A stretch of DNA of 64,000 bases from Auriscalpium vulgare (Eukaryota > Basidiomycota > Agaricomycetes > Russulales > Auriscalpiaceae), in NCBI GenBank assembly GCA_019915015.1, contig JAHBBC010000038.1, positions 186,001 through 250,000 of the forward strand. The letters run 5' to 3'. Of the stretch, positions 12,169 to 23,255 are shown piece after piece; the stretch's first letter is position 1, and each line of letters opens with the position of its first letter. The notes under the pieces were generated by a model. The model was not told the DNA's origin. It saw only the letters and a list, made by a program, of their open reading frames with translations, and made no database searches. The translations under genes were made by a program, and so were the position numbers.

Positions 12169-13229
12169 GGCAGAGCCAGCCCATGCGCACGCGAGCCCTA
12201 GCCAACGTCTTCCACGCCTGCATGAACAGAATCATGTCTCCAATCAAGGAGCCTGGCCTGCACGGCGTGCCCATGGCGAGCAGCGATGGCGTGGTGCGGC
12301 GCTGCCATCCAATATTCGCTGTCTTCGTCGGAGATTACCCTGAGCAGTGCCTCGTTGCTGCCTGCAAATCGGGGCAGTGCCCTCGCGGATGTATCCTCGA
12401 CGACCTCGGGCTAGGCGCGTATGTTCCTGCCGAGCGCCGCGACATGCGCGACATAATCCGCGCCCTACGCACAGTCGATCGAGGGCCTGCAGAGTTCATC
12501 GCAGCGTGCCGCGGCATCGGCTTGAAGCCCGTCCACCATCCCTTCTGGGAGGACCTCCCGTTTGCCAACATCCACCAGGCAATCGCCCCCGACATCCTGC
12601 ATCAACTGTACCAAGGCATGCTGAAGCTTATGATCAATTGGCTGAAGGAGGCTTTCAGTGAAGAAGAGATCGACGCGCGCTTCGCTCGCATACCGCCGAA
12701 TCACTCGATACGAGTCTTTTCTTCCGGGATCTCCCACCTCTCTCGCGTGTCCGGGCAAGAACACAAGGACGTATGCCGCGTCTTACTGGGCATCATCCCA
12801 GGCTTGCCACTCCCCAATGGCTATTCGTCCTACCGACTCATCTGCGCCCTACGTGCCTTGCTCGATTTTGCGTACGTCGCTCAATATCCCCCCCACTCTT
12901 CGGACACGCTGGCGTACCTGGAACACGCGCTTGCCCGCTTCCACGCAAACAAGGCTGTCTTGATTGTGCGCGGCGTTCGTGCCGATTTTGAGCTTCCCAA
13001 GCTGCACGCGCTCATCCATTACGTCGAGGCCATTAAGGATTTCGGGACGACAGACAACTACAGCACGGAATACACAGAGCGTCTGCATATTGACCTCGCG
13101 AAGGACGCGTACCGCGCCACCAATCGGAAGGATGAATACACGCAAATGACGAAATGGCTTCTGCGGCGGGAGAAGGTTATGCGTCACGCCGCATACATCG
13201 AATGGAGGCTCGCGGGTGAACCTCCTGTC
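12169..13229 (+). pseudogene. Plavaka-family transposase, copy 2, 5' segment (N-terminus missing)
   Basis: The open frame starts inside the transposase. Landmarks are TRALANVFHACMNRIM, GDYPEQCLVAACKSGQCP, IAPDILHQLYQGMLK, LHALIHYVEAIKDFGTT, ERLHIDLAKDAYRATNRK and YIEWRLAGEPPV. It aligns along its length with exons 3 and 4 of copy 1 but here without an intron. The N-terminal zinc finger and roughly the first 370 residues are missing, replaced by a Gypsy-II relic. At 13230 the coding sequence runs into the LTR of Gypsy-I. The rest of the gene is at 22359-23255. Confidence 0.8.
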
Positions 13230-13585
13230 TGGAAGCCGCCGGCCGGCGACAACACTCGAAGCGTTCGGGATTCGGACGCGAGGTGAAAGGAATCGAGAGT
13301 GGATTGCTAGCACCAGAGATGAGAGACGGAGGGGAAAAGGAACTACAGTAAGTACACACCTAGCACCAGAGATGAGAGACGGAGGGGAAAAGGAACTACA
13401 GGCGACGGTGCAGGTGCGCGTATATATGTGAGACTCGTGTCGTCCGGAACGGGAGAGAAGTATACGATAGAAGTATCTGAGTATAGTAAGATCATATCCG
13501 AAAGCGGTACGTACGCGACGCGTCTGTGCCGGCCAGGCCGGCACTCTCTGCCCGTGACCGTGCGTGTCGTAGACCTCGGTCTACA
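13230..13585 (-). repeat. Gypsy-I LTR, left copy (356 bp)
   Basis: On the minus strand it starts TGTAGACC after a purine-rich tract and ends GGCTTCCA, bounded by TG and CA. It contains a tandem duplication of a roughly 40-bp segment beginning TAGCACCAGAGATG. It differs from the right LTR by one visible transition (CG to TG within TTCGGACGCG). Confidence 0.85.
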
Positions 13586-13595
13586 CTCTTCCCCC

Positions 13596-15977
13596 CTAGG
13601 AAGAAGAGCTCCCCCTGGGGGGAAAACGCGCCTGCCAACGGTCAAGGGCGGCGCAGTCGGCCAGGGAACGCGAGGGCAGCCACCGCATGTCCTCGTCTCC
13701 CCAACCACGCCATCGCACGAGATACTGGACGCCGCGCCCACGGCGGCGTTGATCCACAATCTCGTCGATTTCCCACTCTTGCTCGCCGTCCGGCGTAACG
13801 ACCGGTCCGGGATGTGCCAAGGCACGAGACGGAGCAACGGCGTCGTCGTTCGGAACGAAAGGGCGCAGGAGGCTAGAGTGGAAGGTGGGGAAAATACCCG
13901 TTGACGCAGGCAGATCGAGAGTGTATACGCTGCGTTCGGGGAACGCACGCGTCACGGTGTACGGTCCGTCGAACCTAGGCATAAATTTAGCGACTCGTGC
14001 CGGGTCCTGCGCCTTGTAGTCGCGGCGTCTGTGAAAGGTTGAGAGGAGGACACGATCACCGACGGCGTAGGCACGCTCAGGACCGCGATGCACGTTTGCT
14101 GAGTCCGCTTGCTGCAGCTTGGCGGCGAAGAGCGAGTCCTGAGCTTCAGCGAAGTCGACAGCGAGCTGGTCGATCACCTGTTGCGCGCGAGATCCGTCTG
14201 CGCCGAATTCCGCCGTCGTTGCGTCTGCGACCGGCTGCAGGAGCGGAGGGATGAGCCGCGGGTTACGACCCATCCGAAGCTGGAAAGGTGTGTAGCCAGT
14301 GGACGCGTTCACCGTGTTCATGATATCAAAACGGACGCGGGGTAGTGCGCGTACCCAGCCGCGTTGTTGACGATCAACATGGAAACGCAGACATTGATTG
14401 ACAGTCTTGTTCGTGTGTTCACTAGCGCCGTCAGTCTGGGGGTGGTAAGCGGACGACATCTTCAGCTTCACGCCGGTGAGGCGATGTAGTGCGCGCCAGA
14501 AACGGGAGAGGAACAGCTTGTCGCGGTCCGACACGATCTCAAGCGGAAGACCGTTTTCACAGAACCAATGGTCGAAGAAAACAGATGCGAAGCCTTCAGC
14601 GGTGAGCGAACTCTTGACCGGCATGAGACGCACGTCAGAGCCAGAGCGATCTGTCATAGATACGATCGTGTCGTAGCCGGAGTCGACTGGCAGGGGACCA
14701 ATGAAGTCGATGGCGACGCAATCACCACGAGCGTCAGGTATCGAGAGCGGGTGTAACGGGCCAGCTGGTTTGACTGAGGGGGATTTGTTACGCTGGCATT
14801 CCGCGCAAGACGCAATGTACCCGAGCTCGAGATCGCGACGCAAGCCCGGCCAGTAGTATGATGTCCGGAGGGCAGCGTACGATTTGTCGGCGCCGAAGTG
14901 GCCCAGTGCATCGTGAGCGAGCTGGAAAAATGTCTCGCGCAGCGCGGGCGTGCGCGGAACGACCAGTCGCTCACCGATGAACAGTAAGCCTTCCTGGACG
15001 CGCGCGCCGGGAGTGCTCTCAAGGTTGCTAAGTAGCCGGGCGCAGAACGCGTCGTCGACGTACCCCGAACGGATGGAGTCCAGCAACGCGCGGTCCTGGG
15101 AGATCTGCAGCGATACCGCACACACGACCGGTGCGTCGCGCGACGTGAGGACGTTGTCCCCGCGCGCAAGGCACACCGCCGCGGCAAACGCAGAGACGGT
15201 CGGAGCATCATTATCCACCGGGAGACGCGACAGCGCGTCAGCGACTGTGTTGTCCGCACCGGGGACGTACTCAATGTCGAAGTCATACTGTGCAAGGTAC
15301 TCCTGCCAGCGACATTGACGACGCGACAGCTCGCGCTGCGTCTGCATGGAGTCGAAGGCCACCGGACGCGCACTCTCCCAGGTGGGACCCCACGAGAGGA
15401 CGGCACCAGTGCGCAAGTCACTGGCATCGGTCGTCACCCAGATCGTGTTCTCTCCGGGGTTCTGGTGGTCTATGGTGGTTAGACACTCCCGGCTGAGAAC
15501 CAACGCCTTCACGCCGTCGAACGCAGCCTGATGGTGCGGGAACCACCCCGGCCAATCGTGCTGCGCCTCGAGCGTGGTCAGAGGCGTCAATACGCGCGTC
15601 TGCTCGGCGAGTTGAGGCAGGAAGGCAGCAATATACCTGACCAAACCCAAAAACGCGCGAACTTCGGTCGCGTTGCGCGGGACGGGCCAATTCATGATGC
15701 GGTCCACTTTCGTCGGGTCCGCCTCGATTCCCCGCCGGGATATCTCGTGGCCCAAGAAGTGAACCGCATCGCAGAACAGCGCTGTCTTCTTCAGCGAGCA
15801 ATACAGCTGTGCGTCGCGAAGCGCGCTGAGAACGGTATCAACGTTTCGAACGTGTTCTTCAACGGTCTGGGACCAGATGATGATATCGTCGAGGTACACA
15901 TGGCAGATGACGCCAATGTGCTTCCGCAAAGCGGACGTCATACGTCTCTGATGGGTGCCCGGGGCATTACGGTCCAC
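13596..15977 (-). pseudogene. Gypsy-I pol, left copy, 3' part (RT to chromodomain)
   Basis: This frame of about 790 residues runs from the end of the reverse transcriptase to the C-terminus: CHVYLDDIIIWS (RT active site), RNase H with TTDAS, an integrase with an HHCC zinc site and D-D-E residues (IDFIGPL, SDRDKLF, GASEHTNKT), then a chromodomain (QYLVRWRGWGDEDMRWLP). It is out of frame with the upstream gag/RT part because of a 19-bp deletion near 15959. The RNase H domain also lacks its middle, as in the right copy. The copy is therefore inactive. Confidence 0.85.
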
Positions 15978-18163
15978 TCGTACAGGCCGAACGGAGTCGT
16001 CACTGCGGTGAGGTGGATATCGTCGGGGTGAACGCGCGTCTGGAAAAAGGCATCGGTCATGTCCAATTTCCCCCAGATCTTGCCCTTCGCACAGTCAGCG
16101 AGGATATCGTCGACGCGCGGCAGCGGGTAAGAGTCTGGAACCGTATTCGCGTTCAGCATCCGGTAGTCATTTACCCAGCGCGGCAAGGCAGCGGGATCGG
16201 ACTTAGGGATGATAAACGCAGGAGACGCGTGTTCGCTGGAAGACGGGCGGATGCGCCCCGCAGACAGGTGTTGGTCGAGCAGGGTGCGCCAAGCGTCGCG
16301 GTACTTCCGCGGGCAGTTGTACGACCGAGTTGTGATTGCCTTTTCGGCGTCCTTCAGGCGTATGCGGTGATAGACTGAAGTCGGCAATTCATCGAGGTGA
16401 GGAATGTCGGACGGGAAACGGTCGGCGTATTTGTTTTTCATTTGTGCGTCTAGGCTTGCGAGACGGTCAGCGTGGGCCAACGCAGCGACACGCACCGCGA
16501 CGGCGGCGACAACGTTGACGGGAGCGACGGGCTCGCAAAGCCGGTTGCAATGAGCGCGCTGGGACAACAAACGCGCGCAGAGTTCGTCGAGTACGCGTGC
16601 GCGGACCGTGAGCACCTCCGCGTGCAGGGGTGTGACCGTGACAGGGGGAGAGCGCGCTGCGCGGACCCGTGCGTCGTCTTCTTCACTGTAATCGCGCAAG
16701 AGGTCGTAATCCGAGTGCTTCGGCAGGCATGTGCGCAGGTGGTGATCAACAACGATTTGATTGGCGACGAGAAACGGTAACCCGAGGATTACCGGCATAC
16801 ACATGGAGTCGGGTGCGAGAAGTGCACGAACGGAACGGGCGCGGTAACGAGAATCGGAAGCGGAGAGAGACAACTTGACCCAATGGGTCGCAACAACCGG
16901 TGACGAGTCCTGAGAAAACGTGCGTTCTCCTCCTGCACGGAATGCGGCCCCTAACGGAATCGGCTGGACGAGACGATGACGACGCAGGCCGAGCTGCGCG
17001 GCGAGCGACGTGCGGACAAGAACTACCTGTGATCCGTCGTCAATAAGGGCCGCGAGTTCGACTTCCTTGCCAGGCCCGTGGAGCGGGCGCGGCCCGGACG
17101 CCGTATAATACCAGAGCATGGGCTCCTCCGTGAGCGGAGTGCGTGGGAGCGGGGACTCGGGGCGTGGAGGGGAGACGTCAACAGTGTTAACGACGTACAT
17201 GGAATCCGAGTCGCTGTCGGAACCCTCGCCAATGACAGCCGACGTCGATGCTTCAGCGGACGGCAGGACGACTGCGACCACGGGAGCCTTCGCCTTGGAG
17301 CGCGCAGCGGCTTGGGCCGCGCTCTCGGTGAGAGGCTTGTAGGTGTCGGCCGCGGGGTAGCCGTTCTTGCACTCCACGGAACGGTGTCCTGCATGGAAGC
17401 GACGGCATTTGAAGCAGCCGTTGTGCGCGGAGAGCAGTGCGCGCTCCTCCTTCGTGAGCGACGGGAGACGGCTCGTGTCGCCTGGGGTATTCGAGCGGGG
17501 TACCGCGGCGGCGGTCCCGGCCCGAGCCCTGTCGGAGGTGGGGGTGGGTTCCTTGCGGGCACGATCGCGCCCGAGACGCGCGACCTCGGTGGTGATCCGT
17601 TCGACGTTGCGGAGCCGTTTCAAGTCGAGAGCCTCGACGGCGTCGAGCCAGTCCTGGAACAGCATGGTCTGCGCATACCGTGCGTCGACCACTTCGGCGC
17701 CAAGGTCGATGTTCATACCGGCGTTCAGCTTCCGGCGCATCGAGTCCTCGTCGAGGTAAGACGGCGTGTCGATGAGGAGGGTGTTTTTCGAATTGAGTTC
17801 GACCTGCCACTCAGCGAACGAGCGGCTGCCTTGGCGTGAGTTCAGGAGCTCATTAGAGACGCGGAGTTCCCAGCCAGGGGCCAACCAGCGGGTGCGGACG
17901 GCATCCAGGAACTCGACGAAGGGAAGCATCTCGTAGAACTCCCGACGCGCCCGGATCCACTCGCGGATGCGTGGGTCCTGAAAACCGTCGGTAATCATAC
18001 GCGTCTGGTCCTCCTCCAGGATATTCTTGTGCTTGTGATAGGCCTCGCAGCCATACTTGAACTCGCGGAGCACCTCGGGCGAGACGTTGCCCGGGGTGAG
18101 CGTCGGCGGTTTTGTGACGGAGCTCTGCTCGAAACAGGCATCGTGGTCGGAGGCGGGGGACAT
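15938..18163 (-). pseudogene. Gypsy-I gag-protease-RT, left copy, 5' part
   Basis: The likely start is the ATG at 18163 (MSPASDHDACFEQ). A retrotransposon Gag domain follows (EWIRARREFYEMLPF, FLDAVRTRWLAPGWE, FAEWQVELNSKNTLL), then a Cys-containing knuckle (CFKCRRFHAGHRSVEC) and a retropepsin-like site ALIDDGS. The N-terminal half of RT follows (WVNDYRMLNANTVPDSYPLP, GKLDMTDAFFQTRV). The frame ends at 15938, just after a 19-bp deletion within the RT MPMG motif region. The only complete gag in the window for this family is in this copy. Confidence 0.8.
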
Positions 18164-18312
18164 GATGGGATGGATGCGAGGTGTGGGAACGTAGTCCGAG
18201 TCGGAGGAATCGAAGTCGTAGTACGGGCGACGATATGCGCGACTATATGCGTGGGAAACAAGCGGTGGCGACGGTGGCGACGACGGTGACGGCTGGGGTG
18301 ATGGCGACGGCT

Positions 18313-18351
18313 TGAAGGCGTTGGTTCTCAGCCGGGAGTGTCTAACCACCA
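18313..18351 (+). repeat. Pol fragment inserted at the hinge of the Gypsy-I palindrome
   Basis: About 38 bp here (TGAAGGCGTTGG through CTAACCACCA) duplicate the pol sequence at about 20077-20115 in the right copy. They are joined on one side to gag 5' sequence through a GACGGC microhomology and on the other to the gag 3' part. The fragment is in frame with the downstream protein but has no functional sense there. Confidence 0.8.
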
Positions 18352-21300
18352 CAGCGACTCGGATTCCCATGTACGTCGTTAACACTGTTGATGTCTCCCC
18401 TCCACGCCCCGAGTCCCCGCTCCCACGCACTCCGCTCACGGAGGAGCCCATGCTCTGGTATTATACGGCGTCCGGGCCGCGCCCGCTCCACAGGCCTGGC
18501 AAGGAAGTCGAACTCGCGGCCCTTATTGACGACGGATCACAGGTAGTTCTTGTCCGCACGTCGCTCGCCGCGCAGCTCGGCCTGCGTCGTCATCGTCTCG
18601 TCCAGCCGATTCCGTTAGGGGCCGCATTCAGTGCAGGAGGAGAACGCACGTTTTCTCAGGACTCGTCACCGGTTGTTGCGACCCATTGGGTCAAGTTGTC
18701 TCTCTCCGCTTCCGATTCTCGTTACCGCGCCCGTTCCGTTCGTGCACTTCTCGCACCCGACTCCATGTGTATGCCGGTAATCCTCGGGTTACCGTTTCTC
18801 GTCGCCAATCAAATCGTTGTTGATCACCACCTGCGCACATGCCTGCCGAAGCACTCGGATTACGACCTCTTGCGCGATTACAGTGAAGAAGACGACGCAC
18901 GGGTCCGCGCAGCGCGCTCTCCCCCTGTCACGGTCACACCCCTGCACGCGGAGGTGCTCACGGTCCGCGCACGCGTACTCGACGAACTCTGCGCGCGTTT
19001 GTTGTCCCAGCGCGCTCATTGCAACCGGCTTTGCGAGCCCGTCGCTCCCGTCAACGTTGTCGCCGCCGTCGCGGTGCGTGTCGCTGCGTTGGCCCACGCT
19101 GACCGTCTCGCAAGCCTAGACGCACAAATGAAAAACAAATACGCCGACCGTTTCCCGTCCGACATTCCTCACCTCGATGAATTGCCGACTTCAGTCTATC
19201 ACCGCATACGCCTGAAGGACGCCGAAAAGGCAATCACAACTCGGTCGTACAACTGCCCGCGGAAGTACCGCGACGCTTGGCGCACCCTGCTCGACCAACA
19301 CCTGTCTGCGGGGCGCATCCGCCCGTCTTCCAGCGAACACGCGTCTCCTGCGTTTATCATCCCTAAGTCCGATCCCGCTGCCTTGCCGCGCTGGGTAAAT
19401 GACTACCGGATGCTGAACGCGAATACGGTTCCAGACTCTTACCCGCTGCCGCGCGTCGACGATATCCTCGCTGACTGTGCGAAGGGCAAGATCTGGGGGA
19501 AATTGGACATGACCGATGCCTTTTTCCAGACGCGCGTTCACCCCGACGATATCCACCTCACCGCAGTGACGACTCCGTTCGGCCTGTACGAGTGGACCGT
19601 TATGCCGATGGGTGGGCGTAATGCCCCGGGCACCCATCAGAGACGTATGACGTCCGCTTTGCGGAAGCACATTGGCGTCATCTGCCATGTGTACCTCGAC
19701 GATATCATCATCTGGTCCCAGACCGTTGAAGAACACGTTCGAAACGTTGATACCGTTCTCAGCGCGCTTCGCGACGCACAGCTGTATTGCTCGCTGAAGA
19801 AGACAGCGCTGTTCTGCGATGCGGTTCACTTCTTGGGCCACGAGATATCCCGGCGGGGAATCGAGGCGGACCCGACGAAAGTGGACCGCATCATGAATTG
19901 GCCCGTCCCGCGCAACGCGACCGAAGTTCGCGCGTTTTTGGGTTTGGTCAGGTATATTGCTGCCTTCCTGCCTCAACTCGCCGAGCAGACGCGCGTATTG
20001 ACGCCTCTGACCACGCTCGAGGCGCAGCACGATTGGCCGGGGTGGTTCCCGCACCATCAGGCTGCGTTCGACGGCGTGAAGGCGTTGGTTCTCAGCCGGG
20101 AGTGTCTAACCACCATAGACCACCAGAACCCCGGAGAGAACACGATCTGGGTGACGACCGATGCCAGTGACTTGCGCACTGGTGCCGTCCTCTCGTGGGG
20201 TCCCACCTGGGAGAGTGCGCGTCCGGTGGCCTTCGACTCCATGCAGACGCAGCGCGAGCTGTCGCGTCGTCAATGTCGCTGGCAGGAGTACCTTGCACAG
20301 TATGACTTCGACATTGAGTACGTCCCCGGTGCGGACAACACAGTCGCTGACGCGCTGTCGCGTCTCCCGGTGGATAATGATGCTCCGACCGTCTCTGCGT
20401 TTGCCGCGGCGGTGTGCCTTGCGCGCGGGGACAACGTCCTCACGTCGCGCGACGCACCGGTCGTGTGTGCGGTATCGCTGCAGATCTCCCAGGACCGCGC
20501 GTTGCTGGACTCCATCCGTTCGGGGTACGTCGACGACGCGTTCTGCGCCCGGCTACTTAGCAACCTTGAGAGCACTCCCGGCGCGCGCGTCCAGGAAGGC
20601 TTACTGTTCATCGGTGAGCGACTGGTCGTTCCGCGCACGCCCGCGCTGCGCGAGACATTTTTCCAGCTCGCTCACGATGCACTGGGCCACTTCGGCGCCG
20701 ACAAATCGTACGCTGCCCTCCGGACATCATACTACTGGCCGGGCTTGCGTCGCGATCTCGAGCTCGGGTACATTGCGTCTTGCGCGGAATGCCAGCGTAA
20801 CAAATCCCCCTCAGTCAAACCAGCTGGCCCGTTACACCCGCTCTCGATACCTGACGCTCGTGGTGATTGCGTCGCCATCGACTTCATTGGTCCCCTGCCA
20901 GTCGACTCCGGCTACGACACGATCGTATCTATGACAGATCGCTCTGGCTCTGACGTGCGTCTCATGCCGGTCAAGAGTTCGCTCACCGCTGAAGGCTTCG
21001 CATCTGTTTTCTTCGACCATTGGTTCTGTGAAAACGGTCTTCCGCTTGAGATCGTGTCGGACCGCGACAAGCTGTTCCTCTCCCGCTTCTGGCGCGCACT
21101 ACATCGCCTCACCGGCGTGAAGCTGAAGATGTCGTCCGCTTACCACCCCCAGACTGACGGCGCTAGTGAACACACGAACAAGACTGTCAATCAATGTCTG
21201 CGTTTCCATGTTGATCGTCAACAACGCGGCTGGGTACGCGCACTACCCCGCGTCCGTTTTGATATCATGAACACGGTGAACGCGTCCACTGGCTACACAC

Positions 21301-21992
21301 CTTTCCAGCTTCGGATGGGTCGTAACCCGCGGCTCATCCCTCCGCTCCTGCAGCCGGTCGCAGACGCAACGACGGCGGAATTCGGCGCAGACGGATCTCG
21401 CGCGCAACAGGTGATCGACCAGCTCGCTGTCGACTTCGCTGAAGCTCAGGACTCGCTCTTCGCCGCCAAGCTGCAGCAAGCGGACTCAGCAAACGTGCAT
21501 CGCGGTCCTGAGCGTGCCTACGCCGTCGGTGATCGTGTCCTCCTCTCAACCTTTCACAGACGCCGCGACTACAAGGCGCAGGACCCGGCACGAGTCGCTA
21601 AATTTATGCCTAGGTTCGACGGACCGTACACCGTGACGCGTGCGTTCCCCGAACGCAGCGTATACACTCTCGATCTGCCTGCGTCAACGGGTATTTTCCC
21701 CACCTTCCACTCTAGCCTCCTGCGCCCTTTCGTTCCGAACGACGACGCCGTTGCTCCGTCTCGTGCCTTGGCACATCCCGGACCGGTCGTTACGCCGGAC
21801 GGCGAGCAAGAGTGGGAAATCGACGAGATTGTGGATCAACGCCGCCGTGGGCGCGGCGTCCAGTATCTCGTGCGATGGCGTGGTTGGGGAGACGAGGACA
21901 TGCGGTGGCTGCCCTCGCGTTCCCTGGCCGACTGCGCCGCCCTTGACCGTTGGCAGGCGCGTTTTCCCCCCAGGGGGAGCTCTTCTTCCTAG
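18351..21992 (+). pseudogene. Gypsy-I protease-RT-integrase-chromodomain, right copy (5'-truncated)
   Basis: A continuous frame of about 1210 residues starts within the gag/protease junction (MYVVNTVDVSPPRPE). It contains retropepsin (ALIDDGS), a complete RT including MPMGGRNAPGTHQRR and YLDD, RNase H, an integrase with HHCC and D-D-E residues, and a C-terminal chromodomain. The chromodomain marks it as a chromovirus-type Ty3/Gypsy element. Gag is absent. RNase H is internally shortened: PVAFDSM runs straight into QTQRELSRRQ, so the segment that normally holds the catalytic Glu and an Asp is missing. It is open but cannot be autonomous. There is no natural ATG start with promoter, because the left end is the palindrome hinge. 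Confidence 0.85.
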
Positions 21993-22002
21993 GGGGGAAG
22001 AG
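21991..22002 (+). other. Gypsy-I polypurine tract
   Basis: AGGGGGGAAGAG lies directly 5' of the TG that opens the right LTR, as expected of the plus-strand primer site. Confidence 0.65.
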
Positions 22003-22358
22003 TGTAGACCGAGGTCTACGACACGCACGGTCACGGGCAGAGAGTGCCGGCCTGGCCGGCACAGACGCGTCGCGTACGTACCGCTTTCGGATATGATCTT
22101 ACTATACTCAGATACTTCTATCGTATACTTCTCTCCCGTTCCGGACGACACGAGTCTCACATATATACGCGCACCTGCACCGTCGCCTGTAGTTCCTTTT
22201 CCCCTCCGTCTCTCATCTCTGGTGCTAGGTGTGTACTTACTGTAGTTCCTTTTCCCCTCCGTCTCTCATCTCTGGTGCTAGCAATCCACTCTCGATTCCT
22301 TTCACCTCGCATCCGAATCCCGAACGCTTCGAGTGTTGTCGCCGGCCGGCGGCTTCCA
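22003..22358 (+). repeat. Gypsy-I LTR, right copy (356 bp)
   Basis: It begins TGTAGACCGAGG and ends GGCTTCCA. It has the same length as the left LTR and carries the same internal tandem duplication. Beyond it the Plavaka reading frame resumes. Confidence 0.85.
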
Positions 22359-23255
22359 CTTGAACTGCCTTTTGGAGTAACGGTTATGACGCAGCACGTC
22401 TTGCCGCTTACACTGTCGCCGGCTTTGACCCTTCCTATGTCCCCCGCCACCTCCATCTCAACGTAACACGTCACCCGACCGTGAAGGCCGTCTCATTCGT
22501 CAACGCCGGTTGCCTCTACGGAGCCACCCGTCTGAAGGCCCTGCTATCCGAGCTGATTGTGCGATGGCACGAGCCCAATCTGTCACCCAGGCTCGTCAAA
22601 ACTCGCGCCGAGACGCTGGCCCTGCCATTCAGCAATGTGGCTGCCTTCCATCGCGTCAAGTTCTGGCATCCTGACGCGCAGGGGCAAGACGAGGCGCCGG
22701 AATATTTGGACAGCATACACGCACACCCGGCATACCGTGACACCCTCGGGCGCCGTCAACCCGGCCGCTTCGACACGGCGCTCGCTCGAGTGGATCCACA
22801 ACCATTGGAGGACGATGCGGACGACGAGCGTCCTGGCGTTCATGGTATGTGTTCTTTCGTCGAATGGCCAGCAACCTGCCTCTGAAGCTTTGTGCCCAGG
22901 CTTGCAGGTTGTCCAGGTACGGCTCATCTTCTCCATATCCGAACGGATGCGCGAAGCCATGTTCGGCGCAGCCAAACCGGCGCCGACACACTTCGCATAT
23001 GTGGAGTGGTTTACACCCTTTGGCCCCGCGGCGGAGCGAGCACACTTGATGTACCGCGTCTCGCGGCGCGTGGTCGCGGGTGTGCGGTCAGCCAGTGTGA
23101 TCCCAATCACGGATCTCGCTAGGAGCTGCCATCTCATCCCAGACTTCGGTCCTGCAGCGCCGCGCGCGTGGACGTCCTCCACAGTGCTGGAGCGCTGTTC
23201 ACACTTCTTTGTCAATTCGTTCACAGATCGCAACACATATATTTCTATATACTGA
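22359..23255 (+). pseudogene. Plavaka-family transposase, copy 2, 3' segment
   Basis: The frame resumes right after the LTR with TAFWSNGYDAARLAAY and continues through AVSFVNAGCLYGATRLKAL and LPFSNVAAFHRVKFW to an intron (about 22842-22901). A second exon follows with FAYVEWFTPFG, CHLIPDFGPAAPRAWTSS and FFVNSFTDRN, ending at 23255. These are the usual C-terminal landmarks of the family. With the retroelement and five bases ignored, this segment continues the 5' segment in frame. Confidence 0.8.

Larger units (their letters stand above)
13230..22358. mobile_element. Inverted double copy of Ty3/Gypsy chromovirus-type element (Gypsy-I)
   Basis: Two copies of one element face each other head to head. 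The left arm 13230-17217 (element on the minus strand) is the reverse complement of the right arm 18351-22358. Arm lengths are 3988 and 4008 bp, and the difference is accounted for by a 19-bp deletion in the left arm and one extra C in the right. The hinge 17218-18350 holds the gag 5' part of the left copy only, plus a short pol fragment. Both outer edges are the 3' (U5) end of an LTR (TTCCA). No 5' LTR or primer-binding site is present. The unit interrupts Plavaka copy 2. An assembly artefact cannot be excluded, but scattered base differences between the arms argue against simple duplication of reads. Confidence 0.85.

Noticed and set aside
12165..12183. Plavaka copy 2 as a complete gene starting at the ATG at 12183
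   Set aside because: The ATG lies in the middle of the transposase; the N-terminal third is absent and replaced by a Gypsy-II relic.
13310..13400. Tandem duplication taken at first as the start of a repeat array or CRISPR-like structure
   Set aside because: Only two copies of a roughly 40-bp unit, lying inside the Gypsy-I LTR and repeated in both LTRs; there are no spacers.
19191..20057. Open frame of 288 codons on the minus strand within Gypsy-I right copy
   Set aside because: It is a shadow of the RT/RNase H frame; the same shadow appears in mirror image in the left arm.
20161..20934. Arg/Ser-rich 257-codon frame overlapping Gypsy-I pol
   Set aside because: Arg/Ser/Thr bias is typical of a shifted frame over GC-rich coding sequence; the pol frame is clearly the real one.
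13230..22358. Two independent Gypsy-I insertions in opposite orientation
   Set aside because: Neither copy has a 5' LTR, both join at a hinge containing a pol fragment, and no target duplications separate them; a single compound event fits better.
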